Below, one piece after another: positions 1 to 7,898 of a stretch of 16,072 nt of DNA. The DNA comes from JAOABC01 sp041287495 (GTDB lineage: Bacteria; Aquificota; Aquificia; Aquificales; Hydrogenothermaceae): NCBI GenBank assembly GCA_041287495.1, contig JBEULE010000007.1, positions 1 to 16,072 on the forward strand, in the 5' to 3' direction. The notes beneath the pieces are model-generated. The model saw only the letters and a program-made list of their open reading frames with translations. It searched no databases and was not told the DNA's origin. Numbering within the stretch: position 1 is the stretch's first letter; every line of letters starts with the position of its first letter. Made by a program: the position numbers and the translations under genes.

Positions 1-126
1 CTCTTTCCATTCCTTTATCTTCATTCCAAGCTCTCTACATATTTTATCATTACTTATCACAGACCAGCAAAGTTTTTTTGCAGAAAAGTTAAATTCATGC
101 TGATATGCTGGATAGATAAACTTTTT
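1..126 (-). other. Unidentified open frame running off the left edge
   Basis: Downstream of the dehydrogenase gene, one minus-strand frame stays open for 42 codons from a TAA at 127-129 to the window edge. It has no ATG near its beginning. Possible starts are a GTG at 58-60 and an ATG at 22-24, neither with a strong Shine-Dalgarno sequence. The peptide carries several aromatic residues and a Cys-Trp pair and matches no family I recognise. It may be the start of a further gene, a decayed gene fragment, or chance. No terminator is visible between it and the dehydrogenase gene. Confidence 0.2.
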
Positions 127-133
127 TTATTAA

Positions 134-2815
134 TTATAATCTCCAATAGATAAAGCCCTCTTTTTCTGCTTTTTCTTTGTTGTAAATTCCTTTTACATCT
201 ATCAATACTGGATTGGTGTTCATAATTCCTTTATACTTTTTAAAGTCCATCTCTTCTATAAATGGCCTGTGTTTGACGGCCACAATTACCGCATCGTAAG
301 GTTTTTGTGATTCTATATCAGTAAGCAGGTCTATGTTGTATTCGTGTTTTACTTCTTCTGGGTATGCAAATGGGTCGTTTATAAAAACTTCTACTCCATA
401 CTCTTTAAGTTCCTTATAAATATCTATGACTTTTGTGTTTCTTATATCTGATATATTCTCTTTAAATGTAAGTCCAAGAATTAACACCTTACTTCCTTTA
501 ACTGCTTTACCTGCCTTTATAAGTTTTTTTACAGTCATTTCTGCTACATACTTACCCATATAGTCGTTTATCCTTCTTCCAGCAAGTATAACTTCCGGAT
601 GATGTCCAACAGCCTGCGCTTTAAATGTAAGATAGTAAGGGTCAACTCCGATACAGTTATGGGTTATCACTCCGAAAGAAGTTACATAATTTTTTGTAGA
701 AGGTAGTTCTAATGAATAGATATATCTATCTTCCTGAATATTTTTTATATCTTTAACTTTTGTTAGATAAAATCCATCTTCCTCTCTATATAACCTATTA
801 ACTCCCTCTTTCTTTACTGAAAGTATATCTTCAAGTTTTCTCTTTTTGCTATCAATTAGAAGATCTTTAATCTTTATTAAAGAAGATTTTGAACTGATTT
901 CCAAAAGACCTTCTCTTTTCTGATGATTGTAAAATATACCAAAATTTAAAAGAAGTAGTGATAGTTGATGATAAAGTACTTTAGATGTTATAAAATAGCT
1001 TACTTTTACATCTCTTTTACTTTTAGTTATAGATACTCCGGAATCTCCTCTAAAAAGCCCTTTTAATGTTTCCAATCTTATATTGTCTGTATTATACATA
1101 ATGATAGCAGGAATTTTAGCATCATAACTATTTTTCCCTACATCTAACTTTTTAAGCATATAACCAAAAACTTTATTTGATACTTTAATTATTAAGCTTT
1201 TCAACTTTTTATCTTTGTATAGAGAGTAAGATATATTCCAACCTTTAAGTATATCTGTTATATCTTTTAGAATCTCTTTCTCTTCCACATTTATCGTCAA
1301 TTTTACTCTGATAGACTTTTTATCTTCAGTTAAACAGCCTTCTGAAAGATAGTATCCTATAAATCTTGCAAAATTTTGATCAACTTTAAAAACAGCTGGA
1401 ACTTTTCCAAAAGAAGGACCTCTTCCGGAAACGATTTCCAAATCTTCTTCATTGTAATTATCTATAAATTTATCTCTTATTTTAAGATATTCTGAAAGTG
1501 GAAGGTAGTTATTGTAGAAAAAGTTATTTACTTTTTTGCCTAAGAAATTTTTTGTTATATAAGGTTTAATAGCTTCAAAATCTTTCCAATTTTTATCTTT
1601 AGGTTTTATTCTTAATGTATCTTTAAAATCACTACATAAAACTAAATCTATAAGATTGATTTTTTCTTGTTGGTATAGAGTTGGAAGTTTTGATATAAGA
1701 GGAATTTTATCTTCATAACTAAGCTGATTTGCAAGTTTTACATCGTAAATATCATTATTTTTATATATAAATGGATGTTTGTCTGAAACTGTGATTGTTT
1801 GTCCGGAACTTAGCTTTACTTGAATGAGTTTGTTATACTTTCTTTTTGTAAAGACTCTCACCGGTTTGAAATTAAAAGTTTCTGATATAGGGTCAAATGT
1901 TAAAACTTCTATATCTTCCTCAGGAAATATAAGCTGTGTTCCATGGAAGTTAATTACTTTTTTTATTTTAAGTTTTTTATCTATAAGCTCTTCAAAAGTG
2001 CTTTCATATACACTTTCTGAATCTTTTACAGTTATAAACTCTGTTCCTATCTGACAATGTCCACCTACTAGCCCCGGTTCAAATCTTAAAAAGTTCCACT
2101 TTGTAGATGCTGCTTCTAAAACTGATTTTGTATCTATTCCCATTTTGTTAAATATTATGGAAAGTTCATTCATAAGTGCGATGTTTATGTCCCTTTGTGT
2201 GTTTTCTATGACCTTTGCAGCTTCTGCTGTTTTTATATCCGGAGCTATATGTATACCGGCTGTTATTACACTTCCATAAAGCTTGGCAAGTATTTCTGTG
2301 GTTTTTGGTGTGTCTCCGGCTACTACTTTTTTTATTTTATCTATTGTATGATCCTTATCTCCTGGATTAACCCTTTCTGGAGAGTATCCTACAAAAAAGT
2401 CCTCTTTCCACTTCATCCCACTTTCTTTTTCCAATATAGGCACACACTCTTCTTCCGTAAGTCCCGGATAAACGGTAGATTCATAAACAACTATCACACC
2501 TTTTTTCATATATTTTCCAACTGTCTTTGAAGCAGAGATGATAGGTCTTAAATCCGGAATATTATGTTCATCTATAGGTGTTGGAACTGTTACTATCACG
2601 ATATCTGCTTTTGAAATATCCTCCGGATTATCAGTATAATGTATATTTACAGATTTTAATTTTTCAGTTTCAACTTCTTTTGTCCGGTCATATCCTTCTC
2701 TTAACTCTCTTATCCTCTGAGGATTAATATCAAACCCTATAACCTCATACTTTGAAGCAAACAAAACAGCCAAAGGTAATCCCACATACCCAAGCCCTAC
2801 AACACAGATTTTCAT
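134..2815 (-). CDS. Nucleotide-sugar 6-dehydrogenase (WbpA/TviB-type) interrupted by an intein
   Basis: The 893-codon frame encodes a host enzyme in two pieces, residues 1-253 and 721-893. Joined, they make about 426 residues, the usual length for UDP-N-acetylhexosamine 6-dehydrogenases. The enzyme oxidises the C6 hydroxyl of a UDP-sugar to a carboxylate with two NAD+, giving an acidic precursor for capsule or O-antigen. Visible signatures are the N-terminal Rossmann motif GLGYVGLP (7-14), VPTP (77-80), YESTVYPG (111-118), the E..K..ENTQRDINIA segment (198-213) with the conserved Lys, Asn and Asp, the catalytic GGH/CIGVDPYYL site (251-253 joined to 721), and the C-terminal UDP-binding part with LTFKEN..DIRNTKV. 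Substrate choice (GlcNAc versus GalNAc) is inferred from the CIGVDPYYL form of the active site. A strong GGAGGT lies just before the ATG. It is the last recognisable gene of the polysaccharide operon, 43 bp after wzz. Activity should require intein removal because the intein separates the catalytic Cys (721) from the preceding GGH. Confidence 0.95.
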   Translation of the reverse strand: MKICVVGLGYVGLPLAVLFASKYEVIGFDINPQRIRELREGYDRTKEVETEKLKSVNIHYTDNPEDISKADIVIVTVPTPIDEHNIPDLRPIISASKTVGKYMKKGVIVVYESTVYPGLTEEECVPILEKESGMKWKEDFFVGYSPERVNPGDKDHTIDKIKKVVAGDTPKTTEILAKLYGSVITAGIHIAPDIKTAEAAKVIENTQRDINIALMNELSIIFNKMGIDTKSVLEAASTKWNFLRFEPGLVGGHCQIGTEFITVKDSESVYESTFEELIDKKLKIKKVINFHGTQLIFPEEDIEVLTFDPISETFNFKPVRVFTKRKYNKLIQVKLSSGQTITVSDKHPFIYKNNDIYDVKLANQLSYEDKIPLISKLPTLYQQEKINLIDLVLCSDFKDTLRIKPKDKNWKDFEAIKPYITKNFLGKKVNNFFYNNYLPLSEYLKIRDKFIDNYNEEDLEIVSGRGPSFGKVPAVFKVDQNFARFIGYYLSEGCLTEDKKSIRVKLTINVEEKEILKDITDILKGWNISYSLYKDKKLKSLIIKVSNKVFGYMLKKLDVGKNSYDAKIPAIIMYNTDNIRLETLKGLFRGDSGVSITKSKRDVKVSYFITSKVLYHQLSLLLLNFGIFYNHQKREGLLEISSKSSLIKIKDLLIDSKKRKLEDILSVKKEGVNRLYREEDGFYLTKVKDIKNIQEDRYIYSLELPSTKNYVTSFGVITHNCIGVDPYYLTFKAQAVGHHPEVILAGRRINDYMGKYVAEMTVKKLIKAGKAVKGSKVLILGLTFKENISDIRNTKVIDIYKELKEYGVEVFINDPFAYPEEVKHEYNIDLLTDIESQKPYDAVIVAVKHRPFIEEMDFKKYKGIMNTNPVLIDVKGIYNKEKAEKEGFIYWRL
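656..2056 (-). mobile_element. Intein with LAGLIDADG homing-endonuclease domain
   Basis: Residues 254-720 (467 aa) have no counterpart in dehydrogenases and interrupt the conserved GGHCIGVD motif. The insert begins with Cys254 (CQIGTEF, block A) and ends in VITHN (718-720 ITHN, block G), followed by Cys721 as +1 nucleophile. Block B is SGQTITVSDKHPF around 337-349: His347 is present, but Ser344 stands where Thr of the usual TxxH motif lies. Block F is YIYSLELPSTKNYVTSFG (698-715). Two endonuclease motifs are visible: FIGYYLSEG (485-493, acidic Glu492; DNA 1337-1363) and LKGLFRGDS (584-592, acidic Asp591; DNA 1040-1066). Both metal-binding acids are kept and the frame is unbroken, so both splicing and homing could be active. 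Sampled lines inside are about 25% G+C against about 33% in the flanking extein. Inteins in UDP-glucose dehydrogenase are known from Methanocaldococcus jannaschii; whether the insertion site is the same was not checked. Confidence 0.95.
2786..2815. repeat. 30-bp direct repeat, copy 1 (start of dehydrogenase gene)
   Basis: These are the first ten codons of the dehydrogenase gene (MKICVVGLGY). The same 30 bases recur without mismatch and in the same orientation at 9248-9277. The match starts exactly at the ATG and stops one base beyond codon 10; flanking bases differ on both sides. Confidence 0.9.
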
Positions 2816-2858
2816 ATTACCTCCGTAAATTCAAAATAAAACTTATATTAATAGCATA

Positions 2859-4019
2859 TTAAGAGGAAGTTTGTTTTCTCCTCTTTATAGCTTCTCTGAT
2901 AAGCACTATAAATATTGCAAGGAAAAGACTACTAATAAAAGCAACAGCTACTATTAACTTTTTCTTTGGTTTTGAAGGTTTCTCTGGATATGTAGGATAA
3001 TCTATCACTTCAACATAAAGATTCTCTTTCAATTCATCCATCCTTGCTTGTTCTAAAAGTTTTGCTAATACCTCATACTTTGCTTTGAGTTGCTGAACCT
3101 TCATATATATAGTCATATAGTCAGGTAAAGCTTTCATAGTTTTTTCAATTGATAAGGGTGAATCTGTATTTATCTTACCTTCTATCTCTGATAATTTTTG
3201 ATTAATGTATGCCAATCTGGAATACGCTTCCTTAATTTCAGGATGATCCCGAGTGAAGATGTTTGACAGTGAATTTATCTTTGCTTCAAGTTGTAATTTT
3301 TCTGAAATTAAAGATGCATAGAGGTTTAATTGACTTTGAAGTTGTGTATCTGGCATCAAAACCTGTTTTTCTTCCTGAAACTTATTGAGTTTATCCATTG
3401 CTTCTTTAAGCTGATTTTTGGTTTTTTCAAGTTGGTCTTCATAGAATATTCTATTCATCTTAGCAACACTAAAAGCTTTTTCATTTAGTATCAGTCTTAG
3501 ATTATTTATTACAGATTGAGCTATTTTCTGAGCTTTTTCAGGATCTTTCCAATCAACTTCTAAAGTTATTACTCCCTCTTTTAGATCTATATTAGTTTTT
3601 ATATTTTCTTTTATTTTTTCTGCAGCAACCTCTGTAGGATATTTGTACTTAGACTTTGAATCCTTAAGTATTTCATCAATAAGATTTAGATCTTTTATAA
3701 CCTTTTCCCTTAAAGTTAAACTATCTAAAACAGCTTTAACATTTGCTTGATTTTGATCTGTGGATATTGGTAATCCAGCTAAATAGGCAAGGGCAGATAA
3801 ACCTCCTCCAGAACTGCTTTTAGATATAGGTACCAAAGTTGCTTTAGATGTATAAGTTTTTGGAAGTATAAATGAAAGTATTGCTGTTAAAAGTGTTATA
3901 ACAAAGACAAAAATAGCTATAAATTTTCTGTTATCCCATATTGTTTGCCAAAATTCAAAAAGGTCTATCTCCTCTTCCTGATAAGAAGTATTATGCTGAT
4001 TTACATTTTTTTCTTCCAT
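2859..4019 (-). CDS. wzz: Wzz/PCP-family polysaccharide chain-length and export protein
   Basis: Inner-membrane polysaccharide co-polymerase of 386 residues. It is expected to form a periplasmic oligomer that sets chain length and contacts the outer-membrane exporter. An acidic N-terminal tail ending in IDLFEFWQTIW precedes a first membrane segment at about 33-53. A large periplasmic part follows, with the conserved TSKATLVPI strand after TM1 and long helices of coiled-coil character (about 190-290). The Pro-rich YPTYPEKPSKPKK segment then leads into a second membrane segment (about 355-374) and a short basic tail. No Walker motifs or tyrosine tail are present, so this is not a fused BY-kinase. 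Start choice: the frame can be opened at a TTG at 4037, but the ATG at 4017-4019 has AGAGG seven bases ahead and lies 1 nt after the upstream stop, so it is preferred. Co-transcribed with the exporter gene. Confidence 0.88.
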   Translation of the reverse strand: MEEKNVNQHNTSYQEEEIDLFEFWQTIWDNRKFIAIFVFVITLLTAILSFILPKTYTSKATLVPISKSSSGGGLSALAYLAGLPISTDQNQANVKAVLDSLTLREKVIKDLNLIDEILKDSKSKYKYPTEVAAEKIKENIKTNIDLKEGVITLEVDWKDPEKAQKIAQSVINNLRLILNEKAFSVAKMNRIFYEDQLEKTKNQLKEAMDKLNKFQEEKQVLMPDTQLQSQLNLYASLISEKLQLEAKINSLSNIFTRDHPEIKEAYSRLAYINQKLSEIEGKINTDSPLSIEKTMKALPDYMTIYMKVQQLKAKYEVLAKLLEQARMDELKENLYVEVIDYPTYPEKPSKPKKKLIVAVAFISSLFLAIFIVLIREAIKRRKQTSS

Positions 4020-4020
4020 T

Positions 4021-6444
4021 TTACAACCTCTTAGCAAGAACTGCTGTTGATATTGACTGGAATATTATCTGAACAACATCTTTTATGGTTGATCTCCATG
4101 CTATAGGTATCTTTAATTCTGTTGGAACCACTATTGTATCTCCCTGTGAAGGCTCATAATCTTCTATACCTGACCAAAGTAAAAATCCTCTTGAGAAAGA
4201 CTGTCCGGAAACTACTCTACCATTAGCTTTTATAACATAGATATCTTTCTTATCTGCATTTTTACCAACACCACCTACCATCGCTAAGTAATCTTTAAGT
4301 TTATAACCTTTTATATAAGGTAAAGATATTTGATTGTAGACATCTCCAATAACAAGGACATAATTTGGTCTTTGAGGAACTATGATGGTGTCACCATCTT
4401 CAAGAGCTATATTTTGATTAGAATTTTTTAATTCCATTAAAGTTGCGGGTATATCAAGAGCTATCCTTCCAATCCCAAGCTCTGCTTTCTTTTTTAGTAT
4501 CTGTAAAAGATTTTTCTGCTCTTGTATAGCAAGCATTGCAATCTGTTTTTCTTCTTCGTTTGAAAAAGATACTTCTTTTGATGATTTAATAAACTGCTCT
4601 TCTAAGGTTATTATAGTTATTTCTAATTTTTCTTTCTGTAATTTTTTAGCAGACTCTCTTATAAAAATTAAAGCTTGAGGGTAAGCTGATTCTGTATATC
4701 CTCCAGCTTTAGCTATAATATCTGCAATAGTCTCTCCTTCTGTTATTTCATATTTACCCGGGTTTTTCACTTCTCCTAAGACAGTTACGGATGGGGCTTT
4801 TTCTGTTCTAAATGTTTTTTGAATTATAACTACATCTCCGGGGTAGAGTTTGATGTCTTTTGTTTGGTCAAATCTATTTAGAAGATCATAAAGATAAACA
4901 GTGATGAAATTCATATTATTTCTTATTATTATAGCTTTTAATTCTCTTAGAGGATATTTAAATTTTACGCTTCTCAAAGCCTCTATAAGTGTTAGATCTT
5001 CATAATATGGTATGGTTTTAGGATTATCTATCTCTCCGGATACATATACCGGTTCAACAAAAAACTTATTGTATATCTCTATTTTGTCTAAAGCTTTTAG
5101 ATCTATATTTCTTTTATCTTTTAAAATATCTTCAATTACAAAGTCTAACTGATTTTTATCTTCTCTTATAACTCTACCATATAAAGCGTTAGGTTTTGGT
5201 TTTGCTTTTAATAAAATTTCTTTCAATGTTTTTGTGTCATTTATAGAATAGATACCCGGATAGTAAACTTCACCTGATATAGTTATGGCATTTTGGATAA
5301 TATCCGGTTTTCTGCCAAAAAATATAAAATCACCGTTAACTATTTTTGTTTTTAAAAATTCTTTATCTGTTAAATCTCCTTCAAAAATCTCAACACCATC
5401 TTTTGCAAATCTTGATATTCTTACAAAAGAATCATTTACCGAAGCATTAAATCCGCCGGCAAAATTTATCACATTTTTTAACTCTCTCTCATCTTTCAAT
5501 TCATATATAGCAGGTCTTTTAATATCTCCAAATATAGCTACAACATCACCAATGGGAGGAACATATATAACATCTCCATCTCTAAGTTTAATATCTACCG
5601 GATTACCTTCTATAAACAGACTGTAAAGGTCTATGTTATAAATCTTTAATTGGCTATCTTCTTTCCTTTTGAGCTGTATCTTTCTTAAAGAACCTGTTTT
5701 TGAAACTCCACCTGCAATATACAGAGCATCAATAACAGTATCAAGAGAATTTACTGTAATCATACCCGGTTCTCTTACAAATCCGGTTACATAAACATTA
5801 AAACTTCTTAACTTTTCAAGAGTAATATCAACCTTCAAGTTTTTAAATTTGTCCCCATATTTTTTTTGTAATATGTTTTTTAGATCTCTTATAGATAAAC
5901 CTGATAAAGTTAACTGACCAATGTTAGGCACATATCCCGTCCCATCTCTGGAAACTTCAACTGTAAACTCTCTGTTTATAGCCATAATATCTACAGGATC
6001 TCCCCAGAGGTATATCTTTAATTTATCTCCCGGACCAAGCACATAATCATCTCCTACAGGAGAAACTGTTTTTGTCGTTCTTTTAAAGAAGTCGTAACCA
6101 AACTGTTTTAATTTTTTATCTTTTAGTATATCTTTGTAAAGTTTGTTTATATTTATCTCTATCTCTGACTCTTCTGTTAGGAATGCTTTCTGCTGTAGTT
6201 TGGTTTGAACTTTTTCTTCTGTTTCTTTTTGTTGAGATTGTTCTTCTAATTCTGTCCTTTCCTGTTCTTTAATATTTTCTTGATTTTTTAGTAACTGATT
6301 CATATTTTCTTGATTTTTTAGTAACTGATTCATATTTTCTTGATTTTTTAGTAACTGATCCATATTTTCTGCAAAAGAGAAGGATATTACACTGAGAAAC
6401 AGTAATATTGAATACAAAATACGTTTAGTATGAAATTTACCCAT
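4021..6444 (-). CDS. Outer-membrane polysaccharide export protein (OPX family, six SLBB repeats)
   Basis: Wza/KpsD-like exporter of 807 residues, forming the periplasm-spanning and outer-membrane channel for the polymer. A signal peptide (1-25, ending SFA) precedes three 10-residue repeats (ENMxQLLKNQ, 26-55) and a Glu/Gln-rich linker. Then come the polysaccharide-export domain (about 130-215, GDDYVLGPGDKLKIYLWGD) and six SLBB-like units, recognised by repeated V..xGxVxxPG patterns at about 217-265, 302-350, 386-430, 466-510, 552-600 and 696-742. A helical insertion of about 90 residues lies between units five and six. The C-terminus (WRSTIKDVVQIIFQSISTA) could be the amphipathic membrane helix. 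Wza has fewer SLBB units and is a lipoprotein; no lipobox Cys is seen here. GGAGG precedes the ATG, and the stop lies 1 nt before the wzz start. Confidence 0.92.
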   Translation of the reverse strand: MGKFHTKRILYSILLFLSVISFSFAENMDQLLKNQENMNQLLKNQENMNQLLKNQENIKEQERTELEEQSQQKETEEKVQTKLQQKAFLTEESEIEININKLYKDILKDKKLKQFGYDFFKRTTKTVSPVGDDYVLGPGDKLKIYLWGDPVDIMAINREFTVEVSRDGTGYVPNIGQLTLSGLSIRDLKNILQKKYGDKFKNLKVDITLEKLRSFNVYVTGFVREPGMITVNSLDTVIDALYIAGGVSKTGSLRKIQLKRKEDSQLKIYNIDLYSLFIEGNPVDIKLRDGDVIYVPPIGDVVAIFGDIKRPAIYELKDERELKNVINFAGGFNASVNDSFVRISRFAKDGVEIFEGDLTDKEFLKTKIVNGDFIFFGRKPDIIQNAITISGEVYYPGIYSINDTKTLKEILLKAKPKPNALYGRVIREDKNQLDFVIEDILKDKRNIDLKALDKIEIYNKFFVEPVYVSGEIDNPKTIPYYEDLTLIEALRSVKFKYPLRELKAIIIRNNMNFITVYLYDLLNRFDQTKDIKLYPGDVVIIQKTFRTEKAPSVTVLGEVKNPGKYEITEGETIADIIAKAGGYTESAYPQALIFIRESAKKLQKEKLEITIITLEEQFIKSSKEVSFSNEEEKQIAMLAIQEQKNLLQILKKKAELGIGRIALDIPATLMELKNSNQNIALEDGDTIIVPQRPNYVLVIGDVYNQISLPYIKGYKLKDYLAMVGGVGKNADKKDIYVIKANGRVVSGQSFSRGFLLWSGIEDYEPSQGDTIVVPTELKIPIAWRSTIKDVVQIIFQSISTAVLAKRL
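6272..6370. repeat. Tandem repeat, 30-bp unit, three copies plus a 9-bp partial
   Basis: Three units at 6272-6301, 6302-6331 and 6332-6361 are followed by a 9-bp partial copy. The copies differ by a single base (6360), which changes Asn to Asp. The period is a multiple of three, so copy-number change would add or remove one decapeptide (ENMNQLLKNQ) right after the signal peptide of the exporter without breaking the frame. Confidence 0.95.
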
Positions 6445-6465
6445 GTAAGAAAACCTCCACTAAAA

Positions 6466-7896
6466 TTAAAAATTCCATAATATTGAAACTCCTGTAGTTA
6501 TTGCAGTTTTATTTCCGGGTATTATATCAAATTGGTTAGCTAAGTATGATAAATTGTAATTTACAAACTTATCTATCTTAATATAAGGAGATAAAGAGAC
6601 TTTCTTGTTGTAAGCCCATATTAACCTATATTTAAAGTAATAATCTTTCAATCCTATATTTGTATTTATATCTACAGGTTGCTTTAAATATCCTATCTCA
6701 AAGAAATTTGAAAATTCATTTTCTATTATCCCAAATTCTATAAAAGAATGAACAACACTCCTACCATAAGGATATCCAAGTATAAATCCTTTATAGGATA
6801 GTCCCTCGTATGGATAGTTGTGATTTATATACATAGTTTTTCCGGTGGAAGTGTATTCCCAATTTAAGTAATATTTATCTTTTTTAACTCTTAAACCTAA
6901 TGTATGAGCGTTATCATGAAATTTTACTATTAATAATGGAAAATAAAGTTTTTTAGGGTCTCCTTTTTTTAGGGGAGATTCCAAGTCTGTTGCATTGTTT
7001 TCATAATAGATCTGGAATGTATCTACTTTATCAATTGGTATGTTTAATTTTATATCATAACCAAGATAAGAATCGTTATCAAACCTATTTCCTGTTGTTT
7101 CATTTGTTCCTATAAAAACTTTTGGGTATTCGTAAAATTTATAAGTAGGTCTACCTTCTCCTCCAAAAAGTATCATCCTGTTAATACCAATTTCTAATAG
7201 TTCGTTCGGTTTATAATCCAATCTTAAAAAGAACAAACTTGGATTAGAGTGATCTAATCTATCTTCTTTGAGATAGCCATACATAAACAACCAATCCCAC
7301 AAACCATGGAATTCTAATGGTTTAAGATTCTGTATCCTTATCTGATAGTAAGGGGGGTTAACTGCTGATAACAAATTTCCATATTTTGACGGACCTACTT
7401 TTATATTGTCTTTTCCAAAAGTTAAGATAGTGTTATCTAATTTTAAAGAAAATGTAGCTTTAAATAAATTAACTTCATTTGTTTTACTGTTATTAGAATA
7501 TCTCAGCTGATATTGGAAATTTAAAACATCATGTAATGAAAAATCTCCTTCCAATGTTGAAAAGTTATTGAAACCTTTTGCTAATTTTAAAGCTGTATAT
7601 TCCGGAATTATTGAAAATGTATTTTCAAAAGATGTGTAGTATATGTCTTCATAAACTCTTTTAATAAACTTAGGATCTTTACAATAATTTATCTCTTTAT
7701 TTAAGAATACTTTTGCTTTTTCACATGTAAAAGGTTTTAAAGTAGTTGTTCCTAGTGATGATAAATTTGATAGATTTAGATTGTAATTATAAAAATTAAA
7801 ATCATTTAAAGGTATGAAAAGATTGTCAACGGCAAATACTTTAGTTATTCCGGTTAAAAATGTTATTGTAAAAATTTTGGAAGTATATTTAAGCAT
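6466..7896 (-). CDS. Wzi-like outer-membrane capsule assembly beta-barrel
   Basis: A 476-residue protein with an N-terminal signal peptide (cleavage near VFA/VDN, about residue 23) and many alternating hydrophobic/aromatic stretches, ending in Phe (SILWNF) as outer-membrane barrels usually do. The middle part resembles the Wzi capsule-assembly family: a LTFGKDNIKVGPSKYGNLL segment followed by NPPYYQIRIQ and later FLRLDYKPNELLEIGINRM and LFGGEGRP. In Klebsiella and E. coli, Wzi binds K-antigen polymer and organises it on the surface; that role is inferred here from the operon. The ATG lies 2 nt after the glycosyltransferase stop with only a weak purine run (AAAGAAAA) ahead, so translational coupling is likely. 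Overall similarity is fold-like rather than strict, so the call is less certain than for the exporter. Confidence 0.75.
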   Translation of the reverse strand: MLKYTSKIFTITFLTGITKVFAVDNLFIPLNDFNFYNYNLNLSNLSSLGTTTLKPFTCEKAKVFLNKEINYCKDPKFIKRVYEDIYYTSFENTFSIIPEYTALKLAKGFNNFSTLEGDFSLHDVLNFQYQLRYSNNSKTNEVNLFKATFSLKLDNTILTFGKDNIKVGPSKYGNLLSAVNPPYYQIRIQNLKPLEFHGLWDWLFMYGYLKEDRLDHSNPSLFFLRLDYKPNELLEIGINRMILFGGEGRPTYKFYEYPKVFIGTNETTGNRFDNDSYLGYDIKLNIPIDKVDTFQIYYENNATDLESPLKKGDPKKLYFPLLIVKFHDNAHTLGLRVKKDKYYLNWEYTSTGKTMYINHNYPYEGLSYKGFILGYPYGRSVVHSFIEFGIIENEFSNFFEIGYLKQPVDINTNIGLKDYYFKYRLIWAYNKKVSLSPYIKIDKFVNYNLSYLANQFDIIPGNKTAITTGVSILWNF

Positions 7897-7898
7897 TT

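Noticed and set aside
1824..2530. Plus-strand reading frames of 76 and 111 codons opposite the dehydrogenase gene
   Set aside because: They lie antisense to a well-supported gene and encode low-complexity Phe/Ser/Tyr-rich peptides with no family resemblance.
134..2815. A natural fusion of a dehydrogenase with a DNA-binding domain
   Set aside because: The insert begins with Cys, ends His-Asn before Cys and interrupts the catalytic motif exactly, which is the pattern of an intein rather than a fusion.
4020..4037. TTG start at 4037 for the Wzz-type protein, extending it by six residues
   Set aside because: The extension would translate the ribosome-binding site itself; the ATG at 4019 has correct AGAGG spacing.
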